Assembly: GCF_010119935.1 (NCBI RefSeq)
Contig: NZ_CP048209.1
Span: forward strand, 2,669,001 to 2,733,000
Length of the DNA stretch: 64,000 bases
Direction of reading: 5' to 3'
Origin: Paenibacillus lycopersici
Lineage (GTDB): Bacteria; Bacillota; Bacilli; Paenibacillales; Paenibacillaceae
Below are positions 45,024-53,962 of the stretch, in pieces. Both the position numbers and the translations under genes were made by a program. The notes below the pieces were generated by a model. It ran no database searches, was not told the origin of the DNA, and saw only the letters and a list, made by a program, of their open reading frames with translations. Position 1 is the stretch's first letter, and each line of letters starts with the position of its first letter.

Positions 45024-46455
45024 CGTCTGTGATAATGTCACCCTGTAACTGTTCTGAGATAATGTCACTATGAGACAGGAGACCATGACATTGACGAACA
45101 CAGAGCTGAAGAAGGTATTGGTTGTGGAGAAAGTGTTGGATGGACACATGACGAATGAGGAAGGAGCTGCCCTGCTGGGGCTTTCGGTTAGACAGGTTCA
45201 ACGTCTGAAAAAACGTTATCAAGTCGGAAACGCTGGGGGGATCGCTCACGGCAATCGCGGACGTAAGCCCGTTCATGCCTTGTCCGCGGAAATCAAGGAT
45301 CGAGTCGCGGAACTTTACACACAAAAGTATCAAGGCAGCAACAGCTGTCACTTTGCCGAACTGCTTGCTGAGCATGAGGGGATTGAACTAAGCGGCGTCA
45401 GCACACGTCGCATTCTCCTCACCAAGGGTTTGAAATCGGCGAAACAGCGTAGACGTTCGAAGGTGCACCAGCCCCGTAAACGTCGCTCCCAAGTCGGTAT
45501 GCTTTGGCAGATCGACGCAACTCCGTATGCTTGGCTCGAGGATCGTGCCCCTGTCTTTGCCCTTCACGCCGCCATCGACGACGCTACCGGCATCGTGACA
45601 GGCGCCGTATTCATGCCCACTGAATGCCGCGAAGGGTATTCGCTTGTGATGATGCAGGGAATCAAGAAACAAGGCATCCCACTCGGACTCTACAGCGATC
45701 GCCACACCATCTTCCGTTCGCCGAACGAGAAACTTACCTTGGAGCAGCAGCTTGCTGGCATGACCAAGCCCCTCTCGCACTTTGGCAAGGCTATGCATGA
45801 ATTGGGCATCGAACACATCAAGGCCGTCACGCCGCAAGCCAAGGGCCGCATTGAGCGCCTCTGGGTGACGCTGCAGGACCGCCTCGTCATTGAGCTGCGA
45901 TTGCTCGGTGTATCGACCATCGAGGAGGCCAATAAGGCACTCCCCAAGCTTATCGCCAAGCACAACAAGCAGTTTGCCGTAGCCCCCGTATCTGCCGACT
46001 CCGCTTACCGCAAGCTTGGCAAGGACGTACGCTTAGAGCATGTATTCACGACACGTGAACATCGTAAGCTGGGTACGGGCCGAACGCTTTCGTACGGCGG
46101 GAGGATTTACACCTTCGCCAAGGCGGTACCGGGACACTGGGATGCCAAATCCGTTGTCGAGGTCCGAGAGACACTTAGCGGGGCCTTGCTGATCTGGCAC
46201 AACGGAGAGGCCTTAATGCTGAAGGAGACCACGAAAGCGGTCCGACAGGCGGAGAAGAAGCCCAATAAAAAAGCGGGTATTGCGCAGCCACGCAAACCCG
46301 CCGCTGACCATCCTTGGAAAAGGACGTATCAGGTACACCAAAAACAGATTCAGAATACCACAATGCAAGGCCGAAACCAAGCCACCTGACGGTGGCTTTA
46401 AACTCAACGGGAGTGACATTTTCACAGAACAGTTAGGGTGACATTCTCTCAGACA
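45024..46455 (+). mobile_element. IS1202-group (ISNCY) insertion sequence
   Basis: About 1432 bp with one transposase gene. The ends are imperfect inverted repeats of about 43 bp (45026-45068 and 46413-46453), each with two internal AATGTCAC blocks. Flanking bases 44992-45023 and 46456-46487 are 32-bp near-identical direct repeats with three substitutions and two single-base shifts, the core ACATACATTATTGTTCGA being exact. Long target duplications are typical of the IS1202 group. Exact ends are my estimate. Confidence 0.85.
45085..46389 (+). CDS. ISNCY/IS1202-type DDE transposase
   Basis: The 434-residue protein has an N-terminal helix-turn-helix (NEEGAALLGLSVRQVQRLKKRY), then SNSCHFAELLAEHEGIELSG, and an rve-like DDE core: WQIDATPYAWLED (D), LYSDRHTIF (D) and TPQAKGRIERLWVTLQDRL (E). 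The segment is intact, so the element may be active. An ATG at 45070 directly after the left inverted repeat is possible; I chose 45085 because AGGAGA precedes it, though at short distance. A small GCCACC/GGTGGC hairpin follows the stop. Confidence 0.9.
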   Translation: MTLTNTELKKVLVVEKVLDGHMTNEEGAALLGLSVRQVQRLKKRYQVGNAGGIAHGNRGRKPVHALSAEIKDRVAELYTQKYQGSNSCHFAELLAEHEGIELSGVSTRRILLTKGLKSAKQRRRSKVHQPRKRRSQVGMLWQIDATPYAWLEDRAPVFALHAAIDDATGIVTGAVFMPTECREGYSLVMMQGIKKQGIPLGLYSDRHTIFRSPNEKLTLEQQLAGMTKPLSHFGKAMHELGIEHIKAVTPQAKGRIERLWVTLQDRLVIELRLLGVSTIEEANKALPKLIAKHNKQFAVAPVSADSAYRKLGKDVRLEHVFTTREHRKLGTGRTLSYGGRIYTFAKAVPGHWDAKSVVEVRETLSGALLIWHNGEALMLKETTKAVRQAEKKPNKKAGIAQPRKPAADHPWKRTYQVHQKQIQNTTMQGRNQAT

Positions 46456-46487
46456 ATTGACACATACATTATTGTTCGAATGTTATT
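46456..46487 (+). repeat. Right flanking direct repeat of the IS
   Basis: Partner of 44992-45023. The differences from the left copy are few but spread, which implies either drift after insertion or insertion beside an older repeat. Confidence 0.7.
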
Positions 46488-46519
46488 CGTAATTGCGTGT
46501 TTTTGCGCGAAGTTTCTAA

Positions 46520-46619
46520 TTCCATGCGCTGCAAGACTGCACGATTCATCGTTCCATGCAATATATAACTGCACGATTCATCTCGTTCTGTACGCTCCAT
46601 GACGGCACGATTCATCTCG
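46520..46619 (+). repeat. Three tandem 32-34-bp repeats
   Basis: Units at 46520-46551, 46552-46585 and 46586-46619 share a start TTCCATGC-like block and an end GCACGATTCATC. They lie between the IS right end and the convergent transporter gene. No spacers of unrelated sequence occur, so this is not a CRISPR array. Confidence 0.75.
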
Positions 46620-46716
46620 CTGTAAGTTGGTCGCCCGGCGCATACTATCTTCCACTCTTCGCATAGTATCCTGCCTGCCACTGCCTACGCTTCAGCATTC
46701 GTATGCTGCAATCTGC

Positions 46717-48117
46717 CTATACGAGAAACATGGCCGTAATCGTCGTTACCGCAAGGCCGATCAGTACGGGCTTCAAGTTGCGGCGCGCCAGTTCGAACGG
46801 GCTGACCCCGCAGATGGCAGCGGCCGGAATGAGCGCCCACGGAATCAAGGTGCCTCCGCCGACCCAGATCGCGGCGACTTGCCCCAGGGCGGTCAGCGTT
46901 GCGGCGCCGGAACCGATTGCGGTTGCGAACAAGCGGGCGACGGAGCCCGCGAGCGAGATGCCGGAGAAGCCCGAGCCGTCCAGTCCGGTGATGGCGCCTG
47001 TCACGGTCAGCGTCACCGAGGCGACCGCCTGGTTCAGGGGCACATGGTTGGCGAGCGCGACGCCAAGGTCGTTCACAATCCCCTGCGAGCCTTCCGGCAG
47101 CGCATTGGCGCCGAATAGCGCCGTGAACGCGGAATCGCCCAAATAGAAGAACGCAGCGATCGGAATAACCGGCCCGAATACTTTGAATCCGAACTGGAAT
47201 CCCTCGATTAAATACTCGGTCGTCTGCTCAAGTCCTTTGTTTCGGTGGGCGAGCATGGTGACAAGGAGGAGGATGAAGATCGCCGTGCCGCCCACGAGCG
47301 CCGTCGCGTCGCCGCCCTGCAAATCAAGCGCGAACATGCCGACGACGTCGACGATGAACAGCAGCGGAATGACGACGGCGAGCGCCTGCTTCCAGCGGTG
47401 CGGAAGCGCAATGCGCGCTTCGTCCGCGGCCGCCGCGGCGGTTCGGCCTTCGACAAGGCCGTCCCGCCATTTGCCTTTCCTCATGTCGCTGCGCATCATC
47501 CAGAAGGCGGCGACGGTCGTAACGACGCCCATGACGATAACGAGCGGAACGCTGGCTTCCATAACGCTCGCAACCGGCAGTCCGGCGGCATCGGCCGTCA
47601 GCTTAGGCGCGCCTTGAATGATATAGTCGCCGGAGAGCGCGATGCCGTGGCCGAACAGATTCATCGCCATGGCTGCGCCGAGGGCAGGCAGGCCGACCCG
47701 GACGGCGACAGGCAGCAGGACGGCGCCGATGAGCGCAACGCCCGGAGACGGCCAGAAAAACCACGAGGTTACCATCATGATGAGGCCGATGCCCCAGAAC
47801 GCAAGCGCCGGCGTGCGCAGGAAGCGCGTCAGCGGCGCGACCATCATCTCATTGATGCCCGTCCGGATGAGAATGCGGCTCATCGCCACGATGATCGAGA
47901 TGATGAAGATGGTACCGATCAATTCCTGGGTCGCGTATATAAAGCTGTTGAAGATCCCGCTGACCGAACCGCTCAAGCTGTCGGTGGCGATCAATCCGAG
48001 GGCGAAAATCCCGACGACGCACACGAGCGTCGTATCCCGCCGTCTGATCAGCACGCCGAGGATAAGCACGATAAAAGCGAGGTATACCCAGTGCAGCGGA
48101 ACTAAGTGTAATTCCAC
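46717..48117 (-). CDS. Polytopic membrane transporter, substrate unknown
   Basis: A 466-residue protein with about 11-12 hydrophobic segments (LIGTIFIISIIVAMSRILI, LAFWGIGLIMMVTSWFFWPSPGVALIGAVLLP, and others) and a central cytoplasmic loop near residue 215-245. The pattern of two related halves with GxG-rich loops (GLDGSGFSGISLAGSVARLF) fits secondary transporters of the ion-transporter superfamily (gluconate/citrate-like), but I cannot name the substrate. The start is GTG at 48117 behind GGGAGGA. It stands alone and faces the IS. Confidence 0.78.
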   Translation of the reverse strand: MELHLVPLHWVYLAFIVLILGVLIRRRDTTLVCVVGIFALGLIATDSLSGSVSGIFNSFIYATQELIGTIFIISIIVAMSRILIRTGINEMMVAPLTRFLRTPALAFWGIGLIMMVTSWFFWPSPGVALIGAVLLPVAVRVGLPALGAAMAMNLFGHGIALSGDYIIQGAPKLTADAAGLPVASVMEASVPLVIVMGVVTTVAAFWMMRSDMRKGKWRDGLVEGRTAAAAADEARIALPHRWKQALAVVIPLLFIVDVVGMFALDLQGGDATALVGGTAIFILLLVTMLAHRNKGLEQTTEYLIEGFQFGFKVFGPVIPIAAFFYLGDSAFTALFGANALPEGSQGIVNDLGVALANHVPLNQAVASVTLTVTGAITGLDGSGFSGISLAGSVARLFATAIGSGAATLTALGQVAAIWVGGGTLIPWALIPAAAICGVSPFELARRNLKPVLIGLAVTTITAMFLV

Positions 48118-48291
48118 TTGAATCCTCCCTTTCGAATAACGCGTTGTGGTGCTGCTCCATCTTATGCTCCGATGCCGGTGGGCGTTCGTCCCGGAGCGGC
48201 GTCCGCATGGGCTGAAGCGCGTTCATTCCTGCCTGCGGCCGCATATGAATAGAGCAGCCGGATAATGGCTCGTTGCGAGGAGGTGGCAAGG

Positions 48292-49059
48292 TTGGACAAA
48301 CCATCGTTTTACGCCTTGATCGGTCCGATCGCGAAGCGGCTTCGCGCCGAAGGTTCGCTGATGTACCCGTCCGTCCGCATGGCGCAAAGCTGGCTGGAAA
48401 CCGGCGGGAACATCCCGGCCTGGAACAACCTGGGCGGCTACAAAGCAGGCGGCGGCTTGCCGAACGGGTTCTGGAAAGGCGAGGTCGTAAACAAGAGCAC
48501 TTGGGAAGTGATCAACGGGCAGAGGATCAAGATCGTTGCGGCTTTCCGGGCGTATGACAGCATCTACGATTTCTACAAGGACCAGGATATTCTGTTCGGA
48601 CAAAGCCGGTACTTGGCCGTACGAAACGCGGCGGCGCCGGAGGAGCAGGCGCGCATGCTGCAGGCTTGCGGTTATGCGACGGCACCGGATTACGCGAAGA
48701 CGATCATCGCGATCATGAATGCCGATCATTTGACGGTCTACGATGCGGAGGAAGAGGAGGAGGAGCCGATGACGGCGGAAGAAAAACAGGCATTCGACGC
48801 GCTCCAGGCGGCGGTGAAGCAGCTGACAAGCGGTAACAATGCCTTAAAGGAAGAGCTGGACAGGCAGAACCAGGCGATGCTTGCGCTGCAGCAGCGCGCC
48901 GCGCAGCTCGAAGCGCTGCAAAAAATGGCGGACATTCCCGATTGGGCCAAGGAGGCGATCGACGCGGCCGTGAAGGAGCATGTGGTCGATACGCCGAACG
49001 GCGGCAGCTACGATTTCTACCGGATCATGGCCGTGCTGCACCGCGCGAAATTACTGTAG
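48292..49059 (+). CDS. Glucosaminidase-type peptidoglycan hydrolase
   Basis: The 255-residue protein carries a GH73-like domain in residues 1-150: YPSVRMAQSWLETGGNIPAW (catalytic Glu in LETG), NNLGGYKAGGG, and a FRAYDSIYDFYKDQDILF segment with the SY-F pattern. Residues about 160-215 are an acidic then coiled-coil region, followed by a short C-terminal helix pair (PDWAKEAIDAAVKEHVV). There is no signal peptide, as in phage endolysins or spore-germination enzymes. I chose TTG at 48292 after GAGGAGGTGG; ATG at 48265 has no binding site. Confidence 0.78.
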   Translation: MDKPSFYALIGPIAKRLRAEGSLMYPSVRMAQSWLETGGNIPAWNNLGGYKAGGGLPNGFWKGEVVNKSTWEVINGQRIKIVAAFRAYDSIYDFYKDQDILFGQSRYLAVRNAAAPEEQARMLQACGYATAPDYAKTIIAIMNADHLTVYDAEEEEEEPMTAEEKQAFDALQAAVKQLTSGNNALKEELDRQNQAMLALQQRAAQLEALQKMADIPDWAKEAIDAAVKEHVVDTPNGGSYDFYRIMAVLHRAKLL

Positions 49060-49079
49060 GTACAAGCTTGGCATATAAA

Positions 49080-49114
49080 GACAAACAAGGCTGCCTTAGG
49101 CAGCCTTGTTTGTC
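49080..49114. terminator. Two-way intrinsic terminator
   Basis: GACAAACAAGGCTGCC (49080-49095) and its exact complement (49099-49114) with a TTA loop. It lies between the convergent glucosaminidase gene and the 95-residue gene. Confidence 0.9.
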
Positions 49115-49163
49115 GCGTCGATTCGCCGCAGTTAAGCGAGATCGGCCGGAATTATGCGTACGA

Positions 49164-49451
49164 TCAGAGACTGTCTACCGCGAGTCGAATCGTGCCGAAC
49201 GTTCCGCCTTCGGCCGAAGTGAGCAGCGCAGCGACCAGAAGCAAGCCGACCGCGAGCGTGAGGCTTGAACCGGCGGGAATCGTGTAGGTGGTAAGAGGCG
49301 CATTGACGCGGGTCAGCACGAGATCGATCGGGAAAGTACCTTCGTTGTTCACCGTGACTGTCGCGTTCGTTCCGCCTTGCAAATCTTCGAAGTACGATTT
49401 TCCGATGCTTGGTCCGATGTTGAAATATTGGAGCGGCAATACAGTAGCCAT
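49164..49451 (-). CDS. Small hypothetical protein, 95 residues
   Basis: The gene has a near-perfect AAGGAGGTGA site before the ATG at 49451 (minus strand), so it is well translated. The protein (MATVLPLQYFNIGPSIGKSY.., NATVTVNNEGTFPIDLVLTRV) is rich in beta-forming residues and Thr/Val, lacks a signal peptide and has a hydrophobic stretch near residues 65-80 (LTLAVGLLLVAALLTS). It resembles small surface or spore-layer proteins in composition. I do not recognise a family. Confidence 0.75.
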   Translation of the reverse strand: MATVLPLQYFNIGPSIGKSYFEDLQGGTNATVTVNNEGTFPIDLVLTRVNAPLTTYTIPAGSSLTLAVGLLLVAALLTSAEGGTFGTIRLAVDSL

Positions 49452-49647
49452 ATTCAATCACCTCCTTACGACTCTATCATATGCCGCGAATCTAGCATCT
49501 GATCCGGCCAATTGTACGATCAAGCGCATATTTGCTAGAATTGCGCGCGGAAACGATGAATGGCAGCACGAATAAGAGCCCGGCTGGCGCCATATAGAAA
49601 GCGGCGTGTCCGGGCCCTTCATTCAAAGCGGAAGAGGGAGCCGTGCA

Positions 49648-50187
49648 TCAGCTCGGATTGGATGAGAAACGGTAGGTGTTGAACGATCCGTTTGCCGAAG
49701 CGTATTTCAATATGTTCCCGTCTTCCGGAATCCCCATGAAATAAGCACCGATACATCCCGTCGTACATCGATGTCCGGCTATGAGAATATTATCCTCGGA
49801 TTCTCCGTGCCTGGCTTCGAGCTCTCGCATGAAATCGAATACTCGCCCGATGAAGGCTTGGATGTCTTCAACGCCTTCATAACGACCGGGATCCGGCACA
49901 TGACCGGACAGGATGACTTCGCTCCTGTGCATGCCGTCCGCTTGGCCGAGGTCGAATACATCCAGCCTGGCATCGATGATGGGCTTCAATCCTGTCGCGA
50001 TCTCCGCAGTTTGGGACGCTCGCTCCTGCGGCGAGGCGAATACATAATCCCAATGAACGGAAGCCAGCTTCGCCCGCAAGGATTCTGCCTGCATCCTTCC
50101 GGCACGATTAAGCGGCAGTCCTTGGCGGCCTTGGAGGCGCCCTTCCTTGTTCCAGTCGGTTTGTCCGTGTCTGACAACTGTGATCAT
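49648..50187 (-). CDS. Histidine phosphatase superfamily protein
   Basis: The 179-residue protein starts MITVVRHGQTDWNKEGRLQGRQGLPLN, the catalytic RHG motif, with FASPQERASQTAEI and ILIAGHRCTTGCIGAY (second histidine). It is similar in kind to, but not a copy of, the phosphatase at 11126. The start at 50187 follows ATGGAGGAA on the minus strand; the longer upstream frame has no such site. A GGGCCCGG/CCGGGCTC stem downstream (about 49570-49612) may end it. Substrate unknown. Divergent from the LexA-box gene. Confidence 0.87.
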   Translation of the reverse strand: MITVVRHGQTDWNKEGRLQGRQGLPLNRAGRMQAESLRAKLASVHWDYVFASPQERASQTAEIATGLKPIIDARLDVFDLGQADGMHRSEVILSGHVPDPGRYEGVEDIQAFIGRVFDFMRELEARHGESEDNILIAGHRCTTGCIGAYFMGIPEDGNILKYASANGSFNTYRFSSNPS

Positions 50188-50273
50188 CGAGTTCCTCCAT
50201 TGCGCTGTAAGGTTTGGATGATCTCCCCATTCTACAAGCTTCGCCCATTTTCCTGCTTCCGCATGTTCGGTTA

Positions 50274-50303
50274 TTGACGCGAACAAATGTTCTGTTTTAT
50301 GAT
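50274..50303 (+). promoter_or_regulatory. Promoter with LexA (SOS) box
   Basis: TTGACG (50274-50279), 18-bp spacer, TATGAT (50298-50303). The spacer holds CGAACAAATGTTCT (50280-50293), which matches the Bacillus LexA box GAAC-N4-GTTC exactly and the 14-base consensus at 13 positions. Repression by LexA and induction by DNA damage are expected. Confidence 0.7.
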
Positions 50304-50343
50304 AGATGCATACGAACGGTTGATATCGGAGAGGGGCTTGCGC

Positions 50344-50538
50344 ATGCCAGAGAAGTACGTGGGAGCAATCGTGGCGATGATTTATTTGGATCGTAACGGC
50401 CGTATTACCCAGCGCCGGATTCGCGTGAAGGATGTTCAAGGAGGGCTTGTGCACGCCTATGACCTGACGAAGCGGGCCCCTCGCGTTTTTCAAGCCGCGC
50501 GTATATTAGCCGTCTTACCGGAAGCGAGAACGGCTTGA
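50344..50538 (+). CDS. Small protein with WYL-like segment, candidate SOS gene
   Basis: The 64-residue protein (MPEKYVGAIVAMIYLDRNGR.., ITQRRIRVKDVQGGLVHAYD, RAPRVFQAARILAVLP) resembles the core beta-barrel of WYL domains, with the pattern I-x-Y-x-D..G..T-x-R.. R-x-F. WYL domains bind nucleic acid or ligands in DNA-damage regulators, but the match is by eye. The ATG at 50344 follows GGAGAGGGG by six bases. The promoter contains a LexA box. It faces the convergent RNase J gene with no hairpin between them. Confidence 0.75.
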   Translation: MPEKYVGAIVAMIYLDRNGRITQRRIRVKDVQGGLVHAYDLTKRAPRVFQAARILAVLPEARTA

Positions 50539-50640
50539 TCGGCGATTTGACCGGCGGCGAATGTCTAGTGCAGTCCATAAAGAACGGGCGGTTGACGTTC
50601 CAGGATACGAACGCCGACTGCCCGCTAGGATGCATGCCCG

Positions 50641-52314
50641 TTAGATTTGAATGATGATCGGAATGATCATCGGCCGTCTCTTAGTGTACGTGAACAGGAA
50701 CTTGCCGATGGTGTCCTTCAGCGTTTGCTTGTACGCATTCAATTGCACCGTATTCGACTCCTGCAGGCGCAGAATCGTCGCCAAGGCGATCCGCTGCACT
50801 TCTTCCATCAGACCTTCGGATTCGCGTACGTAGACGAATCCGCGGGAGATGACGTCGGGACCGGAGATTACTTTGCCGTCCGACTTGGCAATGGATACGA
50901 CGAGGATCAGGATACCGTCCTCGGACAGTACTTTACGGTCGCGGAGCACGATTTGGCCGACGTCTCCGATCCCGAGTCCGTCAACTAACGTATTGCCGTT
51001 TGGGATTTTCCGTTCCTTCCGGGCCGATGATCCGATAATGTCGACGACATCTCCGTTGCTGACGATGAATATGCGATCCGGATCCACGCCGACCGATTCC
51101 GCCAGCTGGCGGTGCTGATGGAGCATCCGGTATTCGCCATGGATCGGAATGAAGTATTTCGGCTTCATTAACGTCAGCATCAGCTTGAGCTCCTCCTGGC
51201 TTGCATGCCCGGAAACATGCATGCCCGTCACCGATCCGGAGCCGTAGATGACCTTGGCTTTCCGTTCGAACAGATTGTCCACGATCCTGCCGACGTTCCG
51301 CTCGTTCCCGGGGATCGGCGTCGATGCCAGAATAACCGTGTCGCCGGGCGCGACATGGATCTGCCTGTGGGTGCCGCTCGCCAGCCTGGCCAATGCCGCC
51401 ATCGATTCGCCTTGACTGCCCGTGCACAGAATGACCAGCTCGTGCGGGGCGTAACGGTTGCACGCTTCGGGTTCCACGAGCATCCCTTCGGGCAGCCGCA
51501 AATAGCCAAGGGAGGAGGCGATCTCGACGACGTTGATCATGCTCCTGCCGAGGAGGATGAGCTTGCGGTCCGTCAATTCCGCCGCATCGATGACTTGCTG
51601 CAGCCGGTGAACGTTCGAGGCGAACGTGGACAGGAATATTTTCCCTTCGGCTTTCTTGAACGCCTCTTCGATATGCTCGCCGACGCTTCGTTCCGACGGG
51701 GTGAACCCTGGCCGCTCCGCGTTCGTGCTCTCCGATAACAGCGCGAGCACGCCGTTCTGGCCGATTTCGGCCATCTTGTGAATGTCGGCATACTGCGCGT
51801 TAACCGGCGTCAAATCGAATTTGAAATCGCCCGTATGGACGACGACGCCCTGCGGCGTATGGAACGCAATGCCGAGACAGTCGGGAATGCTGTGATTCGT
51901 GCTGAAGAATCGGATCGGAATCGCGCCGAGCACCAGCGTGGAATTCGAGTTAATCTCATGCAGCTTCGTGCTCCCGAGCAGACCGTGTTCCTTCAGCTTG
52001 GACTTGATCAGTCCAAGGGTCAGGCGAGTCGCGTAGATCGGCATATCGAGCTGCTTGATGACGTACGGGATTCCGCCGATGTGATCCTCGTGTCCGTGCG
52101 TGACGATCAGCCCGCGAATCAGCTTCCGGTTCTCGATCAAATACGAGATGTCCGGGATGATGACGTCAATGCCGGGCAAGCTTTCATCCGGGAATTTGGA
52201 TCCGCAGTCAATGACGATCAAGTCGTCGTTATATTGGACGATGTACATATTTTTGCCGATTTCTTGCACGCCGCCGAGCGCGGCGATGGATAGTCTGTCT
52301 GTTTTCGGACTCAT
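50641..52314 (-). CDS. rnj: Ribonuclease J
   Basis: A 557-residue metallo-beta-lactamase/beta-CASP nuclease, close to the usual length. THGHEDHIGG (HGHEDH at residues 73-78), NHSIPDCLGIAFHTPQG, VVHTGDFKFD and the C-terminal SGHASQEELKLM and HGEYRML are the metal and beta-CASP motifs. The full zinc motif suggests catalytic activity (RNase J1-like rather than an inactive J2). It acts in 5'-3' RNA decay and rRNA/mRNA maturation. The ATG at 52314 follows AAGGGGCG; a longer frame lacks such a site. Confidence 0.95.
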   Translation of the reverse strand: MSPKTDRLSIAALGGVQEIGKNMYIVQYNDDLIVIDCGSKFPDESLPGIDVIIPDISYLIENRKLIRGLIVTHGHEDHIGGIPYVIKQLDMPIYATRLTLGLIKSKLKEHGLLGSTKLHEINSNSTLVLGAIPIRFFSTNHSIPDCLGIAFHTPQGVVVHTGDFKFDLTPVNAQYADIHKMAEIGQNGVLALLSESTNAERPGFTPSERSVGEHIEEAFKKAEGKIFLSTFASNVHRLQQVIDAAELTDRKLILLGRSMINVVEIASSLGYLRLPEGMLVEPEACNRYAPHELVILCTGSQGESMAALARLASGTHRQIHVAPGDTVILASTPIPGNERNVGRIVDNLFERKAKVIYGSGSVTGMHVSGHASQEELKLMLTLMKPKYFIPIHGEYRMLHQHRQLAESVGVDPDRIFIVSNGDVVDIIGSSARKERKIPNGNTLVDGLGIGDVGQIVLRDRKVLSEDGILILVVSIAKSDGKVISGPDVISRGFVYVRESEGLMEEVQRIALATILRLQESNTVQLNAYKQTLKDTIGKFLFTYTKRRPMIIPIIIQI

Positions 52315-52438
52315 TGCAGACGCCCCTTTGGTAAGCTTGCTTCCCTCGGGTGGAAACGAATTTAATGTCTCACCGTCTCTTGACATTTATCCATTTCGAA
52401 GGTCGTCGCGATGGAACCGATTCGTTCCCTGCGCATGA

Positions 52439-53617
52439 TCAGAAATAAGCGATCGCCGTTCCGCCTGCCGCCGAGAGAACGACGACAAGCCACGGCGGCA
52501 GCTTCCAGATCGTCAGCAAGCCGAATGCCGCAAGCGCAAGACAGACATCGGCCGGCGTCCCGATCGTGCTCGTCCAGATCGGGTCGTAGAGGGCGGCGAT
52601 CAGCATGCCGACGACCGAAGCGTTGATGCCGGCAAGCGCGGACTGGAATCCGGGCTTGGCGCGAATGGCATTCCAGAACGGCAGCGCGCCCGCTACGAGC
52701 AGAAAGGCGGGCAGGAAGATCGCGGCAACCGCCAGCAAGCTGCCAAAGATTCCATGAGGCGAAGGATCGGAGACATACCCGAGATAAGCGGCGAACGTGA
52801 ACAACGGTCCGGGCACGGCCTGCGCCGCGCCATAGCCCGCCAGAAATTGGCTGTCGCTCACCCAGCCCGTCGGCACGACGGCTTGCTGCAGCAGCGGAAG
52901 GACGACATGCCCGCCGCCGAACACGAGCGCTCCCGCACGATAGAAGCTGTCGAACAGATCAAGCGCTTGACGATGACCGGCAGCCCGCAGCAGCGGAAGT
53001 CCAATCAACAGCGCTGCAAAGGCGAGCAGAAACGCGATTCCCGCGGAACGGCTTATCGGCACATGAAACGGTTGAACTGTACGCGAAACATCGCTTGTGA
53101 GCAATCGCCATCCGATCAGTCCGGACACCGCGATAATGACGACTTGCGCGAAGGCGGAATGCAGCAGGAGGGCGGCTGCGGCGGCGATAACCGCAATCGA
53201 GCCGCGCGTTCTTCCCGAAGCCAGCTTGCTTCCCATGCTCCAGACCGCTTGCGCCACGACGGCGACCGCCGCGATCATGAGGCCTTGCAGCCAGCCGGCA
53301 TGCTGTATGTCGAATTCGCCGAGTACCGCCGCGAATACCATTAGCGCGATGACCGACGGGAGCGTGAACCCGATCCAGGCCATGATGCCGCCCAGCAGCC
53401 CGGCGCGCCCGATGCCGATCGCGATGCCGACTTGGCTGCTCGCCGGGCCGGGAAGAAACTGGCACAGCGCAACCAAATCCGCATAAGCTTCTTCCGTCAG
53501 CCATTTCCGGCGCTTGACATAGACGTCATGAAAATAGCCCAAATGCGCGACAGGGCCGCCGAACGACGTCAGCCCGAGCCGCGCCGATACGATGAATAGT
53601 TCCAATAAACGCTTCAA
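52439..53617 (-). CDS. chrA: Chromate transporter, ChrA family
   Basis: A 392-residue two-domain ChrA. The N-half has LGLTSFGGPVAHLGYFHDVYV and CQFLPGPASSQVGIAIG; the C-half repeats the design with GALVFGGGHVVLPLLQ and AVPGPLFTFAAYLG. It has about ten membrane helices and is a CHR-superfamily transporter for chromate/sulfate. I chose TTG at 53617 behind GGAGGAGAG; an ATG at 53659 has no binding site. It lies 124 bases upstream of RNase J on the same strand. Confidence 0.9.
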   Translation of the reverse strand: MKRLLELFIVSARLGLTSFGGPVAHLGYFHDVYVKRRKWLTEEAYADLVALCQFLPGPASSQVGIAIGIGRAGLLGGIMAWIGFTLPSVIALMVFAAVLGEFDIQHAGWLQGLMIAAVAVVAQAVWSMGSKLASGRTRGSIAVIAAAAALLLHSAFAQVVIIAVSGLIGWRLLTSDVSRTVQPFHVPISRSAGIAFLLAFAALLIGLPLLRAAGHRQALDLFDSFYRAGALVFGGGHVVLPLLQQAVVPTGWVSDSQFLAGYGAAQAVPGPLFTFAAYLGYVSDPSPHGIFGSLLAVAAIFLPAFLLVAGALPFWNAIRAKPGFQSALAGINASVVGMLIAALYDPIWTSTIGTPADVCLALAAFGLLTIWKLPPWLVVVLSAAGGTAIAYF

Positions 53618-53962
53618 CGGTTTCTCTCCTCCGTCTGTTTCCCTCGTATGTCTCGCCATGAACACAGCAAGTTTACCAGATCGAGCAGTCTGCCAAACAG
53701 CATTCCGTTCATGAAGATTGCGTAAACCGGATTGACGCAGGGTGTGCCTGAAGGATGCCGATAATAGAAGCCATTATACCAATGTACATGCCGCCCCTGA
53801 TACGAAGTCCTATCCTAAATGCAAAGCATGCGGGGCCACAGCCGCTGTCCTGCAATGATATTTGACCTGCCATCATACCTGCCTATCAATTCGAACGCTT
53901 CTCCTGAATAGGTTGTTACAGGCTGTTGCATCTCCGACGAGATGGAAGGGGGAATCCGTTCG
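53618..53962. other. Gene-less stretch
   Basis: These 345 bases separate the divergent chrA and ATP-grasp genes. I see no ribosome-bound frame, no clear promoter pair and no long hairpin. The last 20 bases contain the AAGGGGG site of the ATP-grasp gene. Confidence 0.5.

Noticed and set aside
46520-46619. CRISPR array
   Set aside because: The units adjoin without unrelated spacers, are diverged, number only three, and no cas gene is present.
46469-46681. 70-codon minus frame with repeated MNRAV
   Set aside because: The repetition comes from the three DNA repeats; no ribosome binding site was seen.
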